A stretch of DNA of 64,000 bases from Synechocystis sp. PCC 7509 (GCF_000332075.2 NZ_ALVU02000001.1:496001-560000); one strand, 5' to 3'. Counted from the stretch's first letter, positions 18,149-28,413 are shown. Notes: generated by a model from the letters alone, not told the origin. Translations and numbers: made by a program.

Positions 18149-18390
18149 AAATCATCTTCCTATTTAAAGGTTAATTTCAATTGTTTGGTCATAGATTAGG
18201 AGGAGTTTTGCAACTATATATTTTTTGCCTAATTAATTGTTTACTTTAGCTGCCAATTAACATAAATATGTCACTAAAATTGATAATTACTTAAGTTCAA
18301 TATTTTAGAGCGCAATCTGATACAATAGAAAATCCTTGTTGCTTGACTAGAGTTCAAGCAGCCAAATTGTCCATAAGGAGACTAAGACCC

Positions 18391-18720
18391 ATGCAGATCG
18401 TTTACGAAACAATGTATATTTTGCGCCCCGACTTAAGAGAGGAGCAAATAGAGCAAGCCGTTAATAAGTACCAAACCTTTATCCAAGAACAAGGTGCGGA
18501 ACAAATCGAAATTCAAAATCGCGGTAAGCGTCGCCTTGCTTATGAGATTGGTAAGCAAAGGGAAGGTATTTACATTCAAATGAACTACCAAGGCTCAGGA
18601 ACTTTAATTGCACCCTTAGAACGCTCAATGCGTTTGAGTGAAGAAGTTATCCGCTACTTAACTATCAAACAAGAAGTTTCAGAAAAGACAACCCCAGAAG
18701 ATGACGCTGAAGACGAATAA
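18391..18720 (+). CDS. rpsF: 30S ribosomal protein S6
   Basis: A 109-residue S6 with [15 protein letters not shown] at the start, [20 protein letters not shown] in the middle and an acidic C-terminus. AAGGAG lies 11 bases before the ATG at 18391, which fixes the start; the frame is open 16 codons further back without support. S6 binds the central domain of 16S rRNA together with S18. It appears monocistronic and is followed by a strong terminator. Confidence 0.97.
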   Translation: MQIVYETMYILRPDLREEQIEQAVNKYQTFIQEQGAEQIEIQNRGKRRLAYEIGKQREGIYIQMNYQGSGTLIAPLERSMRLSEEVIRYLTIKQEVSEKTTPEDDAEDE

Positions 18721-18756
18721 TTTCCAAAAGTTAAATTCATAACAACTTTAATGAAA

Positions 18757-18790
18757 AAAGGCAAAAGACTTATCTTTTGCCTTTGATTTT
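18757..18790. terminator. Bidirectional rho-independent terminator
   Basis: A 12-bp perfect stem AAAGGCAAAAGA / TCTTTTGCCTTT with a 4-base loop (CTTA) lies between the convergent rpsF and STAS genes. On the plus strand it runs into TTTGATTTT and on the minus strand into TTTTTTCATT, so it can serve both. Confidence 0.85.
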
Positions 18791-18807
18791 AAAAATAAAT
18801 CTTTTCA

Positions 18808-19161
18808 TTATGCAACTACAATAATTTTCTCAACAGTTGCTTTAGCAGCAGCATAGTTATCAAAGATTTCAAATACTGAATCTAGTTGAGTTAATTCAAA
18901 AATTAGTTTAACTGGAGGCTGTAAGTTACACAATACAAGTCTACAATTATTTGTACGAGCCATTTTTAAAGCTTTTGCTACTGCTACCAACCCCGAACTA
19001 TCCATAAACTCAACTTGCTCTAAGTCGATAATTAACAGAGTTTGGGCATTATGGGCATTAGTTACTATTCTTAATTGTGTTTCTAATGCTTTACTACCCT
19101 GTAAATCCAAGCGTCCTTGGGGTTGAACTAGAATTATTTGATATTGTTGTGTATTGCTCAT
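18808..19161 (-). CDS. STAS-domain anti-sigma factor antagonist-like protein
   Basis: A 117-residue stand-alone STAS domain. The phosphoacceptor region VEFMDSSGLVAVAKAL has the conserved DSSG, as in SpoIIAA/RsbV. In those systems a kinase/anti-sigma phosphorylates the serine and a PP2C phosphatase removes it. No partner gene is adjacent, so in this cyanobacterium the circuit partners are elsewhere. It has its own long upstream region. Confidence 0.88.
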   Translation of the reverse strand: MSNTQQYQIILVQPQGRLDLQGSKALETQLRIVTNAHNAQTLLIIDLEQVEFMDSSGLVAVAKALKMARTNNCRLVLCNLQPPVKLIFELTQLDSVFEIFDNYAAAKATVEKIIVVA

Positions 19162-19771
19162 AGTTTTTACTTGATACCTAATACCTTTAATAAAGCTAAT
19201 CCCAACTAGATTGAACTGTAAACTAACTTGTTGGTAACTAACGAATCAATAACCATTTTTTTATCAACTTATAAGATAAAATCAAACTTTCTATTCTTTG
19301 TGTATCAAAGATTAACAGAACTACAAAAATAATTTGTGTTGCTGTCAAAATATATTTTTACAGCTAAATAGAATAGAGCGATCTTTTTTAAAAAATTCAG
19401 ACAAGATAACTGTAAAAACTTACAATCCTCTGTCTCAATTACCTTTATGTAAACATACCTGTTAAAAAAGTTCAGTACTTTCCAAGGTATTTATTGAATC
19501 TTTATCCCTCTGAGTCGCTTTTGTAAAGTTTTTGTAAAGCCAACCAGCCCTATCTTCCTTAAATTGCATATTTCTAGGGAGAAAAGACTCCAAAAACGAG
19601 TGTTATAGACAATTTCAGGAGTTTTGCAGGGAGTTCATGCCCGTATATTTACTTAGAAAAAGAATTGAGCGCCACCGCACGATCGCCCTCTAGAGACAAT
19701 TTAAGTTTGACACCCTCGATCCAATCGCGCCAAGATAAAGAATAGTTTTACTTTGTAAAGGCAGCAAATGA
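19162..19771. other. Intergenic region between divergent STAS and DedA genes
   Basis: About 610 bases, AT-rich, with no convincing frame, tRNA or repeat. It must hold the promoters of the two divergent genes, but I cannot single out sigma-70 boxes with confidence. A non-coding RNA cannot be excluded. Confidence 0.5.
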
Positions 19772-20407
19772 ATGTCGGCTGAATTCCTCTCATTAGAGAC
19801 AATCCAAGCAATTGCTCAACACTATGGTTATTGGGCAGTTTTTGGGGGAATACTACTAGAAAATCTCGGTATTCCTCTCCCTGGCGAAACCGTAACCCTA
19901 GTAGGAGGGTTTTTAGCAGGTAGCGGTCAATTAAACTACTGGTTTGTTTTGAGTAGCGCTATTTTGGGGGCGGTAATTGGTGGTACTTGTGGTTACTGGA
20001 TAGGGAGGTATGCGGGATGGACTTTTATGCTCAAACTCGGTAAGTTATTGCGTATCCCGGAAACTAAGTTAGAAGAAATTAAAGCTCAGTTTACTGAAAA
20101 TGCCGGGAAAGCGGTGTTTTTTGGGCGATTTATTGCCTTACTGAGAGTTTTTTCGGGATTACTAGCGGGAATTGCCCAGATGCCTTTTGGACAGTTTTTT
20201 TTGTATAACCTTGTGGGTGCGATCGCCTGGGCTTCAGTAATGGTTACTTTAGCGTTTTTTGTCGGGCGAGTTATTGCTTTAGAACAATTAATTGCTTGGG
20301 TAGGTCAATTTACTCTAGTAGCTTTTGGGTTAGTAATTTCTTGGCTATTTATTCCGCCTTGGCTAGAAGCTCGTAAAACTAACAAAGAGTTAAAAAGTGG
20401 AGAATAG
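19772..20407 (+). CDS. DedA family membrane protein
   Basis: A 211-residue polytopic protein of the DedA/SNARE-associated family. The conserved GILLENLGIPLPGE, then GYWIGRYAG, and the F-x-R-x(n)-R motif in FFGRFIALLRVFSGLLAG are intact. DedA proteins act in membrane phospholipid and undecaprenyl-phosphate recycling and in proton-motive-force homeostasis. The substrate of this paralogue is unknown. It is convergent with argG. Confidence 0.92.
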   Translation: MSAEFLSLETIQAIAQHYGYWAVFGGILLENLGIPLPGETVTLVGGFLAGSGQLNYWFVLSSAILGAVIGGTCGYWIGRYAGWTFMLKLGKLLRIPETKLEEIKAQFTENAGKAVFFGRFIALLRVFSGLLAGIAQMPFGQFFLYNLVGAIAWASVMVTLAFFVGRVIALEQLIAWVGQFTLVAFGLVISWLFIPPWLEARKTNKELKSGE

Positions 20408-20441
20408 AGGCGCAAGGTATTACGCCCCTATCTGTTGCTAC

Positions 20442-21641
20442 TTAGGAGTTTTGCTGCGACCAAATTCGCGTTGGTAGTCCCCAAACATAGATAAAGCCTT
20501 CGGCGGCTTTATGATCGAACTTGTCATCGGCTCCATAGGTGGCTAAATCGGGGGTATATAGCGATTGAGCAGAGGAGCGTCCGACAATTGTGGCATTACC
20601 CTTAAATAACTTGATGCGGACGCTTCCAGTTACTCGCTCTTGGGTTTTTTGGACAAAAGCATCTAAAGCAGCTTTTAAAGGGCTATACCACAGTCCGTTA
20701 TAAATAATTTGGCTGTAAGTTTCCTCAATACCGCGTTTGTAATGGGTAACATCAGCAGTTAAAGTCAAGCTTTCTAAGTCTCGATGCGCCTGAATTAAAA
20801 CAAGTAGCGCTGGAACTTCGTAAATTTCCCGCGATTTAATCCCAACTAATCGGTTTTCCACCATGTCGATGCGTCCGACTCCGTGAGTACCAACAAGCTC
20901 GTTTAGCTGCTTAATTAGCTCTACTGGAGCAACCTTTTGTCCGTTTAAAGCGGTGGGAATACCACGCTCGAAGCCAATCTCTACATATTCTGGCTCATTT
21001 GGGGTATCAGCGATCGCACGGGTCATTAAGTAAATTTCTTCCAATGGCTCGTAGCTAGGATCTTCTAGGGGCCCAGCTTCAATACTACGCCCTAATAAAT
21101 TGCGATCGATACTGTAAGGAGAAGATTTTTTTACCGGGGAAGGAATGCCAAACTTTTCCCCATAGGCTATCGTTTCTTCCCTGCTCATTCCCCATTCCCG
21201 CGCTGGTGCTAAAACTTTGAGATTGGGATTGAGAGCGGCGATGGAAACATCAAAACGAACTTGATCGTTACCTTTTCCAGTACAACCATGAGCTACCGCA
21301 TCCGCGCCGTATTCTTTGGCTGCATCTACCAGGAGTTTAGCGATTAAAGGACGAGCTAAAGCGGTGGAAAGAGGATAGCGATTTTCGTACAAGGCGTTTG
21401 CTTGTAAAGCCGCAAAGGCGTAGTCTTTAACAAAATTTTCTGTTGCATCAATAACTAAAGACTCGCTTGCACCGGATTTTAGCGCTTTTTCCCGGACTGG
21501 CTCTAATTCATCTCCCTGTCCTAAATCTGCGGCTAGGGTAATCACTTCTTCAACGCCCCATTCTTTTTTAAGGTAAGGAATACAGACGGAAGTATCTACT
21601 CCGCCCGAATATGCCAATACAACTTTTTTAGCACGACCCAT
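20442..21641 (-). CDS. argG: Argininosuccinate synthase
   Basis: A 399-residue, full-length enzyme joining citrulline and aspartate with ATP in arginine synthesis. The N-type ATP pyrophosphatase P-loop [15 protein letters not shown] is at the start; [17 protein letters not shown] (aspartate/citrulline binding) and [14 protein letters not shown] follow. No neighbouring arginine gene is present. It is divergent from a glycosyltransferase gene. Confidence 0.98.
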   Translation of the reverse strand: MGRAKKVVLAYSGGVDTSVCIPYLKKEWGVEEVITLAADLGQGDELEPVREKALKSGASESLVIDATENFVKDYAFAALQANALYENRYPLSTALARPLIAKLLVDAAKEYGADAVAHGCTGKGNDQVRFDVSIAALNPNLKVLAPAREWGMSREETIAYGEKFGIPSPVKKSSPYSIDRNLLGRSIEAGPLEDPSYEPLEEIYLMTRAIADTPNEPEYVEIGFERGIPTALNGQKVAPVELIKQLNELVGTHGVGRIDMVENRLVGIKSREIYEVPALLVLIQAHRDLESLTLTADVTHYKRGIEETYSQIIYNGLWYSPLKAALDAFVQKTQERVTGSVRIKLFKGNATIVGRSSAQSLYTPDLATYGADDKFDHKAAEGFIYVWGLPTRIWSQQNS

Positions 21642-21807
21642 TAATTTTTACTTCCCACAAAACAACGAGTCAATATTATCTAACTAATTACGCCCTATTC
21701 ACAGTTAGCAATGGTACAAATTTGTAGTAATGGATAAATTAAACCAACTAGGCGCGGTTTCTCAAGTGACATACTGGAAGTAAGTGGGATTAATTAGGGG
21801 GTGACGA

Positions 21808-22743
21808 GTGTTTTTTAGTGTTGTTATTCCAACTTACGATCGCTTGCCAATTTTACAAAAGTGTCTTAAAGCTTTAGAAAAACAAGATATTCCGGCGGAG
21901 AGTGCGATTAGTGGCTATGAAATTGTGCTTGTAGATGATGGCTCAACGGATGGCACTTTAGAATGGTTAAAATCGGCGACGGCGGATTTTCCTCATGTAA
22001 AAGCTTACTTGCAAGACCACCAAGGGCCGGCGGCGGCACGTAATCTCGGCGTAGAGAAGGCTACAGGGGATACAATTATTTTTATTGATAGCGATCTAGT
22101 TGTCACGGAAACCTTCTTGAAGGCTCACGCAAAGGCGCTACAGGAAGCGGGAAGCGATCGCGTTTTTACTTACGGACGGGTAATCAATACTTGTAACTTT
22201 GATTCTCCTACTTCTGAACCTTACAAACTTACAGATTTTTCGGCAGCTTATTTTGCTACCGGAAATGTAGCGATTGCTCGTCACTGGCTAGATAAAGCGG
22301 GTTTATTTGATACGCGCTTTCAACTTTACGGCTGGGAAGACTTAGAACTTGGTGTAAGACTAAAAAAATTAGACTTAAAATTAATCAAGTGTCCTGATGC
22401 TGTAGGCTATCACTGGCATCCTCCCTTTGCTTTGGCGCAAATTCCTAACTTGATTGATAAAGAAATTCAACGGGGACGGATGGGAGTATTATTTTATCAA
22501 AAACACCCTACTTGGGATGTGCGGATGATGATACAAATGACAGCGTTACATCGGCTTTTGTGGGGCATTCTGTCGGTAAATGGGCTGCTAAATGAAAAGA
22601 CAATGGCTCCCTTTTTACAATGGCTAATTAACCAAAATAAACCCCAATTAGCGCTAGAAATTGCCAGGATTTTTCTTAACTGGTATAACGTTCGGGGTGT
22701 TTATGCTGCCTACGATCAAATGCGTCAAGCTTCTAGTTCGTGA
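21808..22743 (+). CDS. Family 2 glycosyltransferase
   Basis: 311 residues, GT-A fold. It shows FFSVVIPTYDRLPILQKCL, the nucleotide-binding VLVDDGSTDGT and FIDSDL (DxD-like), then GWEDLELGVRLKK with the catalytic-base ED. The start is the GTG at 21808, preceded by AGGGGGTGA. No membrane segments are obvious. The acceptor is unknown; it probably works on surface polysaccharide or glycolipid. It lies upstream of rpsB but is separated by the rpsB leader. Confidence 0.88.
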   Translation: MFFSVVIPTYDRLPILQKCLKALEKQDIPAESAISGYEIVLVDDGSTDGTLEWLKSATADFPHVKAYLQDHQGPAAARNLGVEKATGDTIIFIDSDLVVTETFLKAHAKALQEAGSDRVFTYGRVINTCNFDSPTSEPYKLTDFSAAYFATGNVAIARHWLDKAGLFDTRFQLYGWEDLELGVRLKKLDLKLIKCPDAVGYHWHPPFALAQIPNLIDKEIQRGRMGVLFYQKHPTWDVRMMIQMTALHRLLWGILSVNGLLNEKTMAPFLQWLINQNKPQLALEIARIFLNWYNVRGVYAAYDQMRQASSS

Positions 22744-22771
22744 TATACTAGAAGGGTTGTCTAAACTCACA

Positions 22772-22817
22772 CATCCAGTTTTTTCGGGTGTTTCTTAGTT
22801 AGAAATACGCCTGGATG
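22772..22817 (+). promoter_or_regulatory. Structured leader before rpsB
   Basis: CATCCAG (22772-22778) pairs perfectly with CTGGATG (22811-22817), and inside this stem TTTCT (22791-22795) pairs with AGAAA (22801-22805). The structure ends 29 bases before the rpsB ATG. Ribosomal protein genes are often controlled by such leaders; autoregulation by S2 is inference. Confidence 0.5.
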
Positions 22818-22846
22818 GAGGATTAACCCGAATAGGAGCAAAAAAT

Positions 22847-23632
22847 ATGCCAGTAGTTTCATTGGCTCAAATGATGGAGTCGGGAGTTCACTTCGGGCAT
22901 CAAACCCGGCGGTGGAATCCAAAAATGGATCGTTACATTTATACGTCTCGCAATGGCGTACATATCATTGACTTGGTGCAAACAGCCCAGTTGATGGACG
23001 ACGCATACAACTATATGCGGACAGCCGCAGAGCAAGGGAAAAAGTTTCTATTTGTTGGTACTAAGCGCCAAGCTGCCGGGATTATTGCCCAAGAAGCTAC
23101 TCGTTGCGGCGCTCACTACATTAACCAGCGTTGGTTGGGTGGAATGTTGACCAACTGGGCAACAATCAAAACCCGCGCCGAACGGTTGAAAGATTTGGAA
23201 CGCCGGGAAGAAACGGGGGCATTAGATTTGTTGCCCAAGAAAGAAGCTTCTATGCTGCGCCGGGAAATGACTAAGCTGCAAAAATACCTTGGTGGTATTA
23301 AAACTATGCGGAAAATTCCCGATATCGTAGTAATTGTAGACCAACGCCGGGAATACAACGCCGTTCAAGAATGCCAAAAACTAGGAATTGAGATTGTATC
23401 AATGTTAGATACAAACTGCGATCCTGATGTCGTAGATGTTCCCATTCCCGCTAATGATGATGCTATTCGCTCAATTAAGTTGATAGTAGGTAAGTTAGCC
23501 GATGCAATTTACGAAGGTCATCACGGTCAAGTCCCAGAAGATGGAGACTACGACGGCGCAGAAGACTTCGAGGATGAGGAGAGCGGATATACAGATTCGT
23601 TGCCTCCTGACGACGAAGACACTGGAACATAG
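22847..23632 (+). CDS. rpsB: 30S ribosomal protein S2
   Basis: 261 residues with the expected [34 protein letters not shown] and [14 protein letters not shown]. The acidic tail ([13 protein letters not shown]) is a usual cyanobacterial extension. S2 joins the small subunit late and is needed for S1 binding. ATAGGAG precedes the ATG. It is followed by tsf after a 180-base spacer with its own hairpin: the classic rpsB-tsf operon. Confidence 0.98.
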   Translation: MPVVSLAQMMESGVHFGHQTRRWNPKMDRYIYTSRNGVHIIDLVQTAQLMDDAYNYMRTAAEQGKKFLFVGTKRQAAGIIAQEATRCGAHYINQRWLGGMLTNWATIKTRAERLKDLERREETGALDLLPKKEASMLRREMTKLQKYLGGIKTMRKIPDIVVIVDQRREYNAVQECQKLGIEIVSMLDTNCDPDVVDVPIPANDDAIRSIKLIVGKLADAIYEGHHGQVPEDGDYDGAEDFEDEESGYTDSLPPDDEDTGT

Positions 23633-23728
23633 TTTCCTGGAAAAAAAATTCAAAATCCTTAATTTAATGTTTCAAACCCTAGGGATTTAGGGAGTTAACA
23701 GCAAAATTAAGTTTTGAATGATTTGGAT

Positions 23729-23769
23729 AAGTGTTTTAGGGCAAATTATCGGTTTGTCTTAAAGCACTT
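23729..23769 (+). promoter_or_regulatory. Long intercistronic hairpin between rpsB and tsf
   Basis: AAGTGTTTTAGGGCAAA (23729-23745) pairs with TTTGTCTTAAAGCACTT (23753-23769) over 17 positions, three of them G-U, around a 7-base loop. There is no T-tract after it, so it is more likely a processing, stability or attenuation element than a full terminator. It lies 43 bases before the tsf ATG. Confidence 0.55.
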
Positions 23770-23812
23770 GTAGCGCAAAGATAACTGTAATTCAAGTAGG
23801 GATTAAGGCAAG

Positions 23813-24472
23813 ATGGCGGACATATCTGCACAAGCTGTCAAACAACTGCGCGAAAAAACTGGCGCGGGGATGATGGACTGTAAAAAAGCGCTAAAAGAAA
23901 CTGACGGCGACCTCACCCAAGCAATGGACTGGTTGCGGAAAAAAGGCATGGCTTCGGCGGCGAATAAAGGTACAAGAGTAGCGGCGGAAGGCTTAGTAGA
24001 CAGCTACATTCACACAGGTGGTAGAGTTGGCGTACTTGTAGAAGTAAACTGCGAGACGGACTTTGTAGCGCGTGGAGATGCGTTTAAAAAGCTGGTACAA
24101 GACATCGCCAAGCAAGTAGCAGCTTGCCCTAATGTGGAGTATGTTTCGGTCGCAGACATTCCCGCCGAAATTTCAGAAAAAGAAAAAGAAATTGAGATGG
24201 GTAAGGATGATTTGGGTAATAAGCCAGCCAATATTAAAGAAAAAATCGTCTTTGGTCGAATTGAAAAACGCCTGAAAGAGATGACTTTGATGGATCAACC
24301 CTTTATCCGCGATCAAAGTATTACCGTAGAGGAATTGGTAAAACAGAGTATTGCGACTTTAGGTGAAAATATCAAAATCCGTCGCTTTGCTCGGTTTGTA
24401 TTGGGTGAAGGGATTGAAAAGCAAGAAAGCAATTTTGCTGATGAAGTAGCCGCGCAAATGGGTAAAAACTAA
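23813..24472 (+). CDS. tsf: Translation elongation factor Ts
   Basis: A 219-residue short-form EF-Ts as in other cyanobacteria. The UBA-like N-terminus [20 protein letters not shown] includes the [12 protein letters not shown] signature; the core [15 protein letters not shown] contacts EF-Tu. It catalyses nucleotide exchange on EF-Tu. The second core repeat of long EF-Ts is missing, which is normal for this group. A strong terminator follows. Confidence 0.98.
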   Translation: MADISAQAVKQLREKTGAGMMDCKKALKETDGDLTQAMDWLRKKGMASAANKGTRVAAEGLVDSYIHTGGRVGVLVEVNCETDFVARGDAFKKLVQDIAKQVAACPNVEYVSVADIPAEISEKEKEIEMGKDDLGNKPANIKEKIVFGRIEKRLKEMTLMDQPFIRDQSITVEELVKQSIATLGENIKIRRFARFVLGEGIEKQESNFADEVAAQMGKN

Positions 24473-24495
24473 CTTAGGCTAATTGCTCGGTGATT

Positions 24496-24538
24496 AAGAC
24501 AGGTCAAGCACTAATTAAGGCTGACCTGTCTTTATTTT
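24496..24538 (+). terminator. Rho-independent terminator after tsf
   Basis: GACAGGTCA (24498-24506) pairs with TGACCTGTC (24522-24530) and is followed by TTTATTTT. It ends the rpsB-tsf transcript. Confidence 0.88.
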
Positions 24539-24603
24539 GAAGGCTTATTTTAAAATAAAGAAGGTACAAATGTACCTACGTTTAGCTTGGCGCTGTGGTA
24601 GTT

Positions 24604-25383
24604 ATGGTTGAACAAATAAATCGAGATATTGCGGCGCTAGAAGCAACGGTAAAAGCGATCGCTATTGAACTTGAAAATGCTTATATTAGTTATCTTACGT
24701 CTTTGGGGCAAGGGGTGACAAAACAGCTAATGTTGGCAAGCTATCATGTGTGTACTCAGGGCTACCCAAAACAGTTTGTGAGCTTAAGCTTTAATAAAAG
24801 GCAGCAATTGCAGCAAGATATCCTTAAGTTGACCCAAAAAGCCGCCGAACAGTTGTTAAAGCATACTCAAACAGAACATCCTTTAGAGTTTTCTTTTTTG
24901 GCAGAGGAAGAAGCAACGCCAATTAGCTTTTCTAACCCGGTGGAGTTGATAAAGTGGCAGTTTCAGGTAGAAAATGCGATCGCCCAAACCTTAAAAACTC
25001 TCTCTAGTCAAACAAATAGCGTCCTACAAGAGGCGCAAATTTTACCCAATAACCTACCTCTTGCTCCCTTGCTAGAAGCGGCTACAAGTTCCCCCGACGA
25101 TACGCCGGAAGTTATCACAGGATTGCCCAATCTACTAAACTTATTAATAGAAACCGATAGTGATAACGAAGCCCAAGAATCTAACGTTACCCAGATTGTT
25201 GCTATTCACCTGCGACTAATAGATATTGAATTTGCAGATAGTACAGTTAGAGCAAAGCGCAACCAACTTCGCAATTTATCGGGAAAAGTAGGTAAGCTGG
25301 AGCGCGAATATCAAAAAAAGCAGCGCGAAAAAGATGTAGCCGAGGCGGAATCCGCATGGCGGGGAAGTTGGTTTGAATCCTAG
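24604..25383 (+). CDS. Conserved cyanobacterial hypothetical protein upstream of recG
   Basis: 259 residues from the ATG at 24604; a GTG three codons earlier is possible. No known domain is recognised. It is mostly helical: an N-terminal helical region with LENAYISYLTSLGQGVTKQL, an acidic middle, and a C-terminal coiled-coil-like stretch rich in K, E and R (SGKVGKLEREYQKKQREKD). No membrane segments or signal are seen. The stop is 19 bases before recG, so the two are probably one transcript. A DNA-repair link would be guilt by association only. Confidence 0.6.
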   Translation: MVEQINRDIAALEATVKAIAIELENAYISYLTSLGQGVTKQLMLASYHVCTQGYPKQFVSLSFNKRQQLQQDILKLTQKAAEQLLKHTQTEHPLEFSFLAEEEATPISFSNPVELIKWQFQVENAIAQTLKTLSSQTNSVLQEAQILPNNLPLAPLLEAATSSPDDTPEVITGLPNLLNLLIETDSDNEAQESNVTQIVAIHLRLIDIEFADSTVRAKRNQLRNLSGKVGKLEREYQKKQREKDVAEAESAWRGSWFES

Positions 25384-25402
25384 TTTTAAATTTTAAACAT
25401 CA

Positions 25403-27871
25403 ATGTATATCACTGATTCACCCGATTGGTTGCGCTTACAAAAAGCCTTGGCTGTAGAGGCAGAAAGGGGCTTTGTTGACCTGATGGGGAAACAGTACCG
25501 TTTTAGTGAGTTTTTGAGTCTCAGCTTTGGCAAATCGCCGGATGGACTACCTTTTGAGGAGCGCCAAAGATGGCAAGCAATGGCGGTAGAATTTGCCAAC
25601 TATCCCCAACTAACTCTTGAGGAACGACAAAGTTTAGTAGCTGCTACTCGCCGATATATTTATACTACTTTTCAATCTCCCGCACCCACTGAGGAGCAAC
25701 CTTACACGCCCAAGGTGAAGTTGGCAAAAACCATTCCCTTAGTGGCGGAAATAAATGAACGCCTTATACCAACTCTCGACCAATCTCTAACTAGCTTGCC
25801 AGAAGTGGGAGCTAGGAAAGCAAGTTATTTAACTCGTTTGGGTTTAAATACCGTGCGAGACGTGCTATTTTACTATCCCCGCGACCATATTGATTATGCT
25901 CGTCAAGTCAATATTCGGGAATTAGAGGAGGGAGAAACGGTAACAATTGTCGGTAGAGTTCATCGTTGCAGTTGCTTTAACAGTCCTCGTAATCCCAAAC
26001 TAACGATTTTAGAAGTAATTTTAAAAGACAATACCGGACAAATTAAACTCAATCGCTTTTTTGCTGGTAGTCGTTATTCTAATCGCGGTTGGCAAGAACA
26101 GCAAAAACGTCACTATCCAGTAGAGGCAACGGTCGCCGCTTCAGGATTAGTGAAGAAAAATAAGTATGGCGTAACTTTAGACGACCTAGAATTAGAAGTT
26201 TTGGCGAGTCCAGGAGATGGGATTGATTCGCTAACTATTGGGCGGGTAGTGCCGATATACGCGCTAACTGAGGGCGTAAGTGCAGATATGGTAAGACAAG
26301 CAGTAATTGCGGCTTTACCTAGTGCGAGTTTATTGAAAGATCCCTTACCTGCGGCTTTACGCAAGCATTACGAATTAGATAAGTTGAGTAATGCGATCGC
26401 AAATATTCATTTTCCTGCCGATGACACTGCTTTAGCTGTTGCTAGGCGGCGTTTGGTTTTTGATGAATTTTTCTACCTACAACTAGGTTTACTGCAACGT
26501 CAATACAAAGCCAAACAAATTCAAACTAGCGCTATTATTGCTCGGACTGGGCAGTTAATTGAGCAGTTTTACGAAGTATTGCCTTTTAAAATGACGGGCG
26601 CTCAATCGCGGGTAATTAACGATGTTCTCAACGATTTACAAAAATCTTCTCCCATGAATCGTTTAATTCAAGGGGATGTAGGTTCGGGAAAAACCGTTGT
26701 TGCCGTTGTTGCAATTCTTGCGGCGATTCAATCGGGCTACCAAGCGGCTTTGATGGCTCCTACAGAAGTTTTGGCAGAGCAACATTATCGTAAATTAGTT
26801 AGTTGGCTCAATTTGCTACATTTGCCTGTAGAATTGCTCACGGGTTCTACTAAAGCTGCTAAACGGCGACAAATTCACGCGCAGTTAGAAACCGCCGAAT
26901 TGCCGCTACTTGTAGGCACTCATGCTTTAATTCAAGACCCGGTAAATTTTCAAAGGTTGGGTTTAGTAGTCATTGACGAACAACACCGTTTTGGGGTGGG
27001 ACAAAGAGCGGCGTTGCAACAAAAAGGAGAAGCGCCCCATGTTTTAACTATGACTGCAACCCCGATTCCCCGCTCTTTGGCGCTGACTCTACACGGCGAT
27101 TTGGATGTCAGCCAGATTGATGAATTGCCCCCCGGACGGCAAAAGATTCATACTACAGCTTTGACGGGGAAAGAACGCGCCAACGCCTACGATTTAATTA
27201 GCCGCGAAGTTGCTCAAGGGAGACAAGCTTATATTGTTTTGCCTTTGGTGGAAGAATCGGAAAAATTAGATGTTAGAGCGGCGGTTGAGGAGCATCAACG
27301 GTTGCAGGAGAGTGTTTTTCCCCAGTTTCAAGTAGGATTGCTACACGGTCGGATGAGTTCGGCGGATAAAGATGCAGCGTTGACTGCGTTTCGGGATAAT
27401 CAGACACAAATTATTGTTTCGACGACGGTAATTGAGGTTGGGGTTGATGTCCCCAATGCTACGGTAATGTTGATTGAAAATGCCGAGCGTTTTGGTTTGT
27501 CTCAGTTGCACCAGTTGCGGGGACGAGTGGGACGGGGTGCGGCGCAATCTTATTGTTTATTGATGAGTAGTACCAAGACGGAAACGGCGCGTCAACGGTT
27601 GCAAGTTTTGGAACAGTCCCAAGATGGCTTTTTTATCTCTGAGATGGATATGCGGTTTCGCGGGCCGGGGGAAGTTATTGGAACTCGTCAATCGGGGGTC
27701 GCAGATTTTACTTTAGCAAGTTTAGTAGAAGATCGGGAAGTTTTGGAATTAGCTAGGCAAGCGGCGGAAAAGGTGATTGAAAAAGATCCTTTGTTAGTTC
27801 GTTGGTCGTTGATGCGGAAGGAGTTGGAGTATCGTTATCAAAGGTTGATGGGTGGGGCGATTTTGACTTAG
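25403..27871 (+). CDS. recG: ATP-dependent DNA helicase RecG
   Basis: An 822-residue helicase that remodels stalled forks and branch-migrates Holliday junctions. An extra N-terminal region of about 120 residues, common in cyanobacteria, is followed by the wedge/OB domain (GETVTIVGRVHRC). Then come the helicase motifs: I, QGDVGSGKTVVAVV; II, VIDEQHRFGVGQ; III, TMTATPIPRSLA; VI, QLRGRVGRG. The C-terminal RecG tail is present. It is complete and downstream of a hypothetical gene. Confidence 0.97.
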   Translation: MYITDSPDWLRLQKALAVEAERGFVDLMGKQYRFSEFLSLSFGKSPDGLPFEERQRWQAMAVEFANYPQLTLEERQSLVAATRRYIYTTFQSPAPTEEQPYTPKVKLAKTIPLVAEINERLIPTLDQSLTSLPEVGARKASYLTRLGLNTVRDVLFYYPRDHIDYARQVNIRELEEGETVTIVGRVHRCSCFNSPRNPKLTILEVILKDNTGQIKLNRFFAGSRYSNRGWQEQQKRHYPVEATVAASGLVKKNKYGVTLDDLELEVLASPGDGIDSLTIGRVVPIYALTEGVSADMVRQAVIAALPSASLLKDPLPAALRKHYELDKLSNAIANIHFPADDTALAVARRRLVFDEFFYLQLGLLQRQYKAKQIQTSAIIARTGQLIEQFYEVLPFKMTGAQSRVINDVLNDLQKSSPMNRLIQGDVGSGKTVVAVVAILAAIQSGYQAALMAPTEVLAEQHYRKLVSWLNLLHLPVELLTGSTKAAKRRQIHAQLETAELPLLVGTHALIQDPVNFQRLGLVVIDEQHRFGVGQRAALQQKGEAPHVLTMTATPIPRSLALTLHGDLDVSQIDELPPGRQKIHTTALTGKERANAYDLISREVAQGRQAYIVLPLVEESEKLDVRAAVEEHQRLQESVFPQFQVGLLHGRMSSADKDAALTAFRDNQTQIIVSTTVIEVGVDVPNATVMLIENAERFGLSQLHQLRGRVGRGAAQSYCLLMSSTKTETARQRLQVLEQSQDGFFISEMDMRFRGPGEVIGTRQSGVADFTLASLVEDREVLELARQAAEKVIEKDPLLVRWSLMRKELEYRYQRLMGGAILT

Positions 27872-27905
27872 CCGTAACTAGCTTACTTTAAGAAAAACCG
27901 AATAT

Positions 27906-27985
27906 GGGGGGTCTGCCCCCCAAACCCCCCATTGGGGGACGAGTTGCCTCCCCCAAACCCCCTGCAAAAGGGTCTTATCTGTAGG
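27906..27985. repeat. G/C-tract hairpin repeat downstream of recG
   Basis: Alternating G- and C-runs (GGGGGGTCTGCCCCCC, then CCCCCCATTGGGGGA, then two more C-runs) fill the 155-base gap between recG and dndE. They can fold into two short hairpins. Similar CCCCCA...TGGGGG elements occur at 47857-47874 and are a familiar dispersed type in cyanobacterial non-coding DNA. It may act as a transcription barrier between two convergent genes. Confidence 0.5.
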
Positions 27986-28026
27986 TACGCAAGTTTTTGG
28001 TAAACGCTCTTTTGTAAGTTATTTGT

Positions 28027-28413
28027 TTAGGAGATCGCCAATAATACCAAATCTTCTATCTTTTTTATATTGGGATCTCCTGCTAAATAACCAATTCCAC
28101 GATGGAGATGCAGGCGAAATTGAGTTGCTAAGGTTTCTTTGTCTGTGCCTAAATTGTCGTTGTAGCAGCGCTGTTTGAGGGCAATAAGCAGGATATCGGA
28201 CATTTCGCCGCCAAATACTCGCCAAGTCATTTCTACGTTGCTATCGGCGGGTATGGGGACGGGTGAGGGAATTGTTGGTTCGGCTAAAGAACGACAAAAC
28301 GCCCACCTACAAAGAATATTCCATTGTTCTATTTTGGTGCTGCGTTTGAGTTTGGTCAGTTGATCTTTAGCAGTTTGTGAGAGTTGGATTCGGTTTAGAG
28401 GTGCTTCCATCAC
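28027..28413 (-). CDS. dndE: DNA sulfur modification protein DndE
   Basis: A 128-residue DndE. Family pattern: NRIQLSQTAKDQLTKLKRST, then NILCRWAFCRSLAEP and WRVFGGEMSDILLIAL, with HLHRGIGYL at the end. DndE is the small tetrameric component of the DndABCDE phosphorothioation machinery, proposed to bind nicked DNA. It overlaps the end of dndD by 47 bases and is the last gene of the operon. Confidence 0.92.
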   Translation of the reverse strand: MMEAPLNRIQLSQTAKDQLTKLKRSTKIEQWNILCRWAFCRSLAEPTIPSPVPIPADSNVEMTWRVFGGEMSDILLIALKQRCYNDNLGTDKETLATQFRLHLHRGIGYLAGDPNIKKIEDLVLLAIS

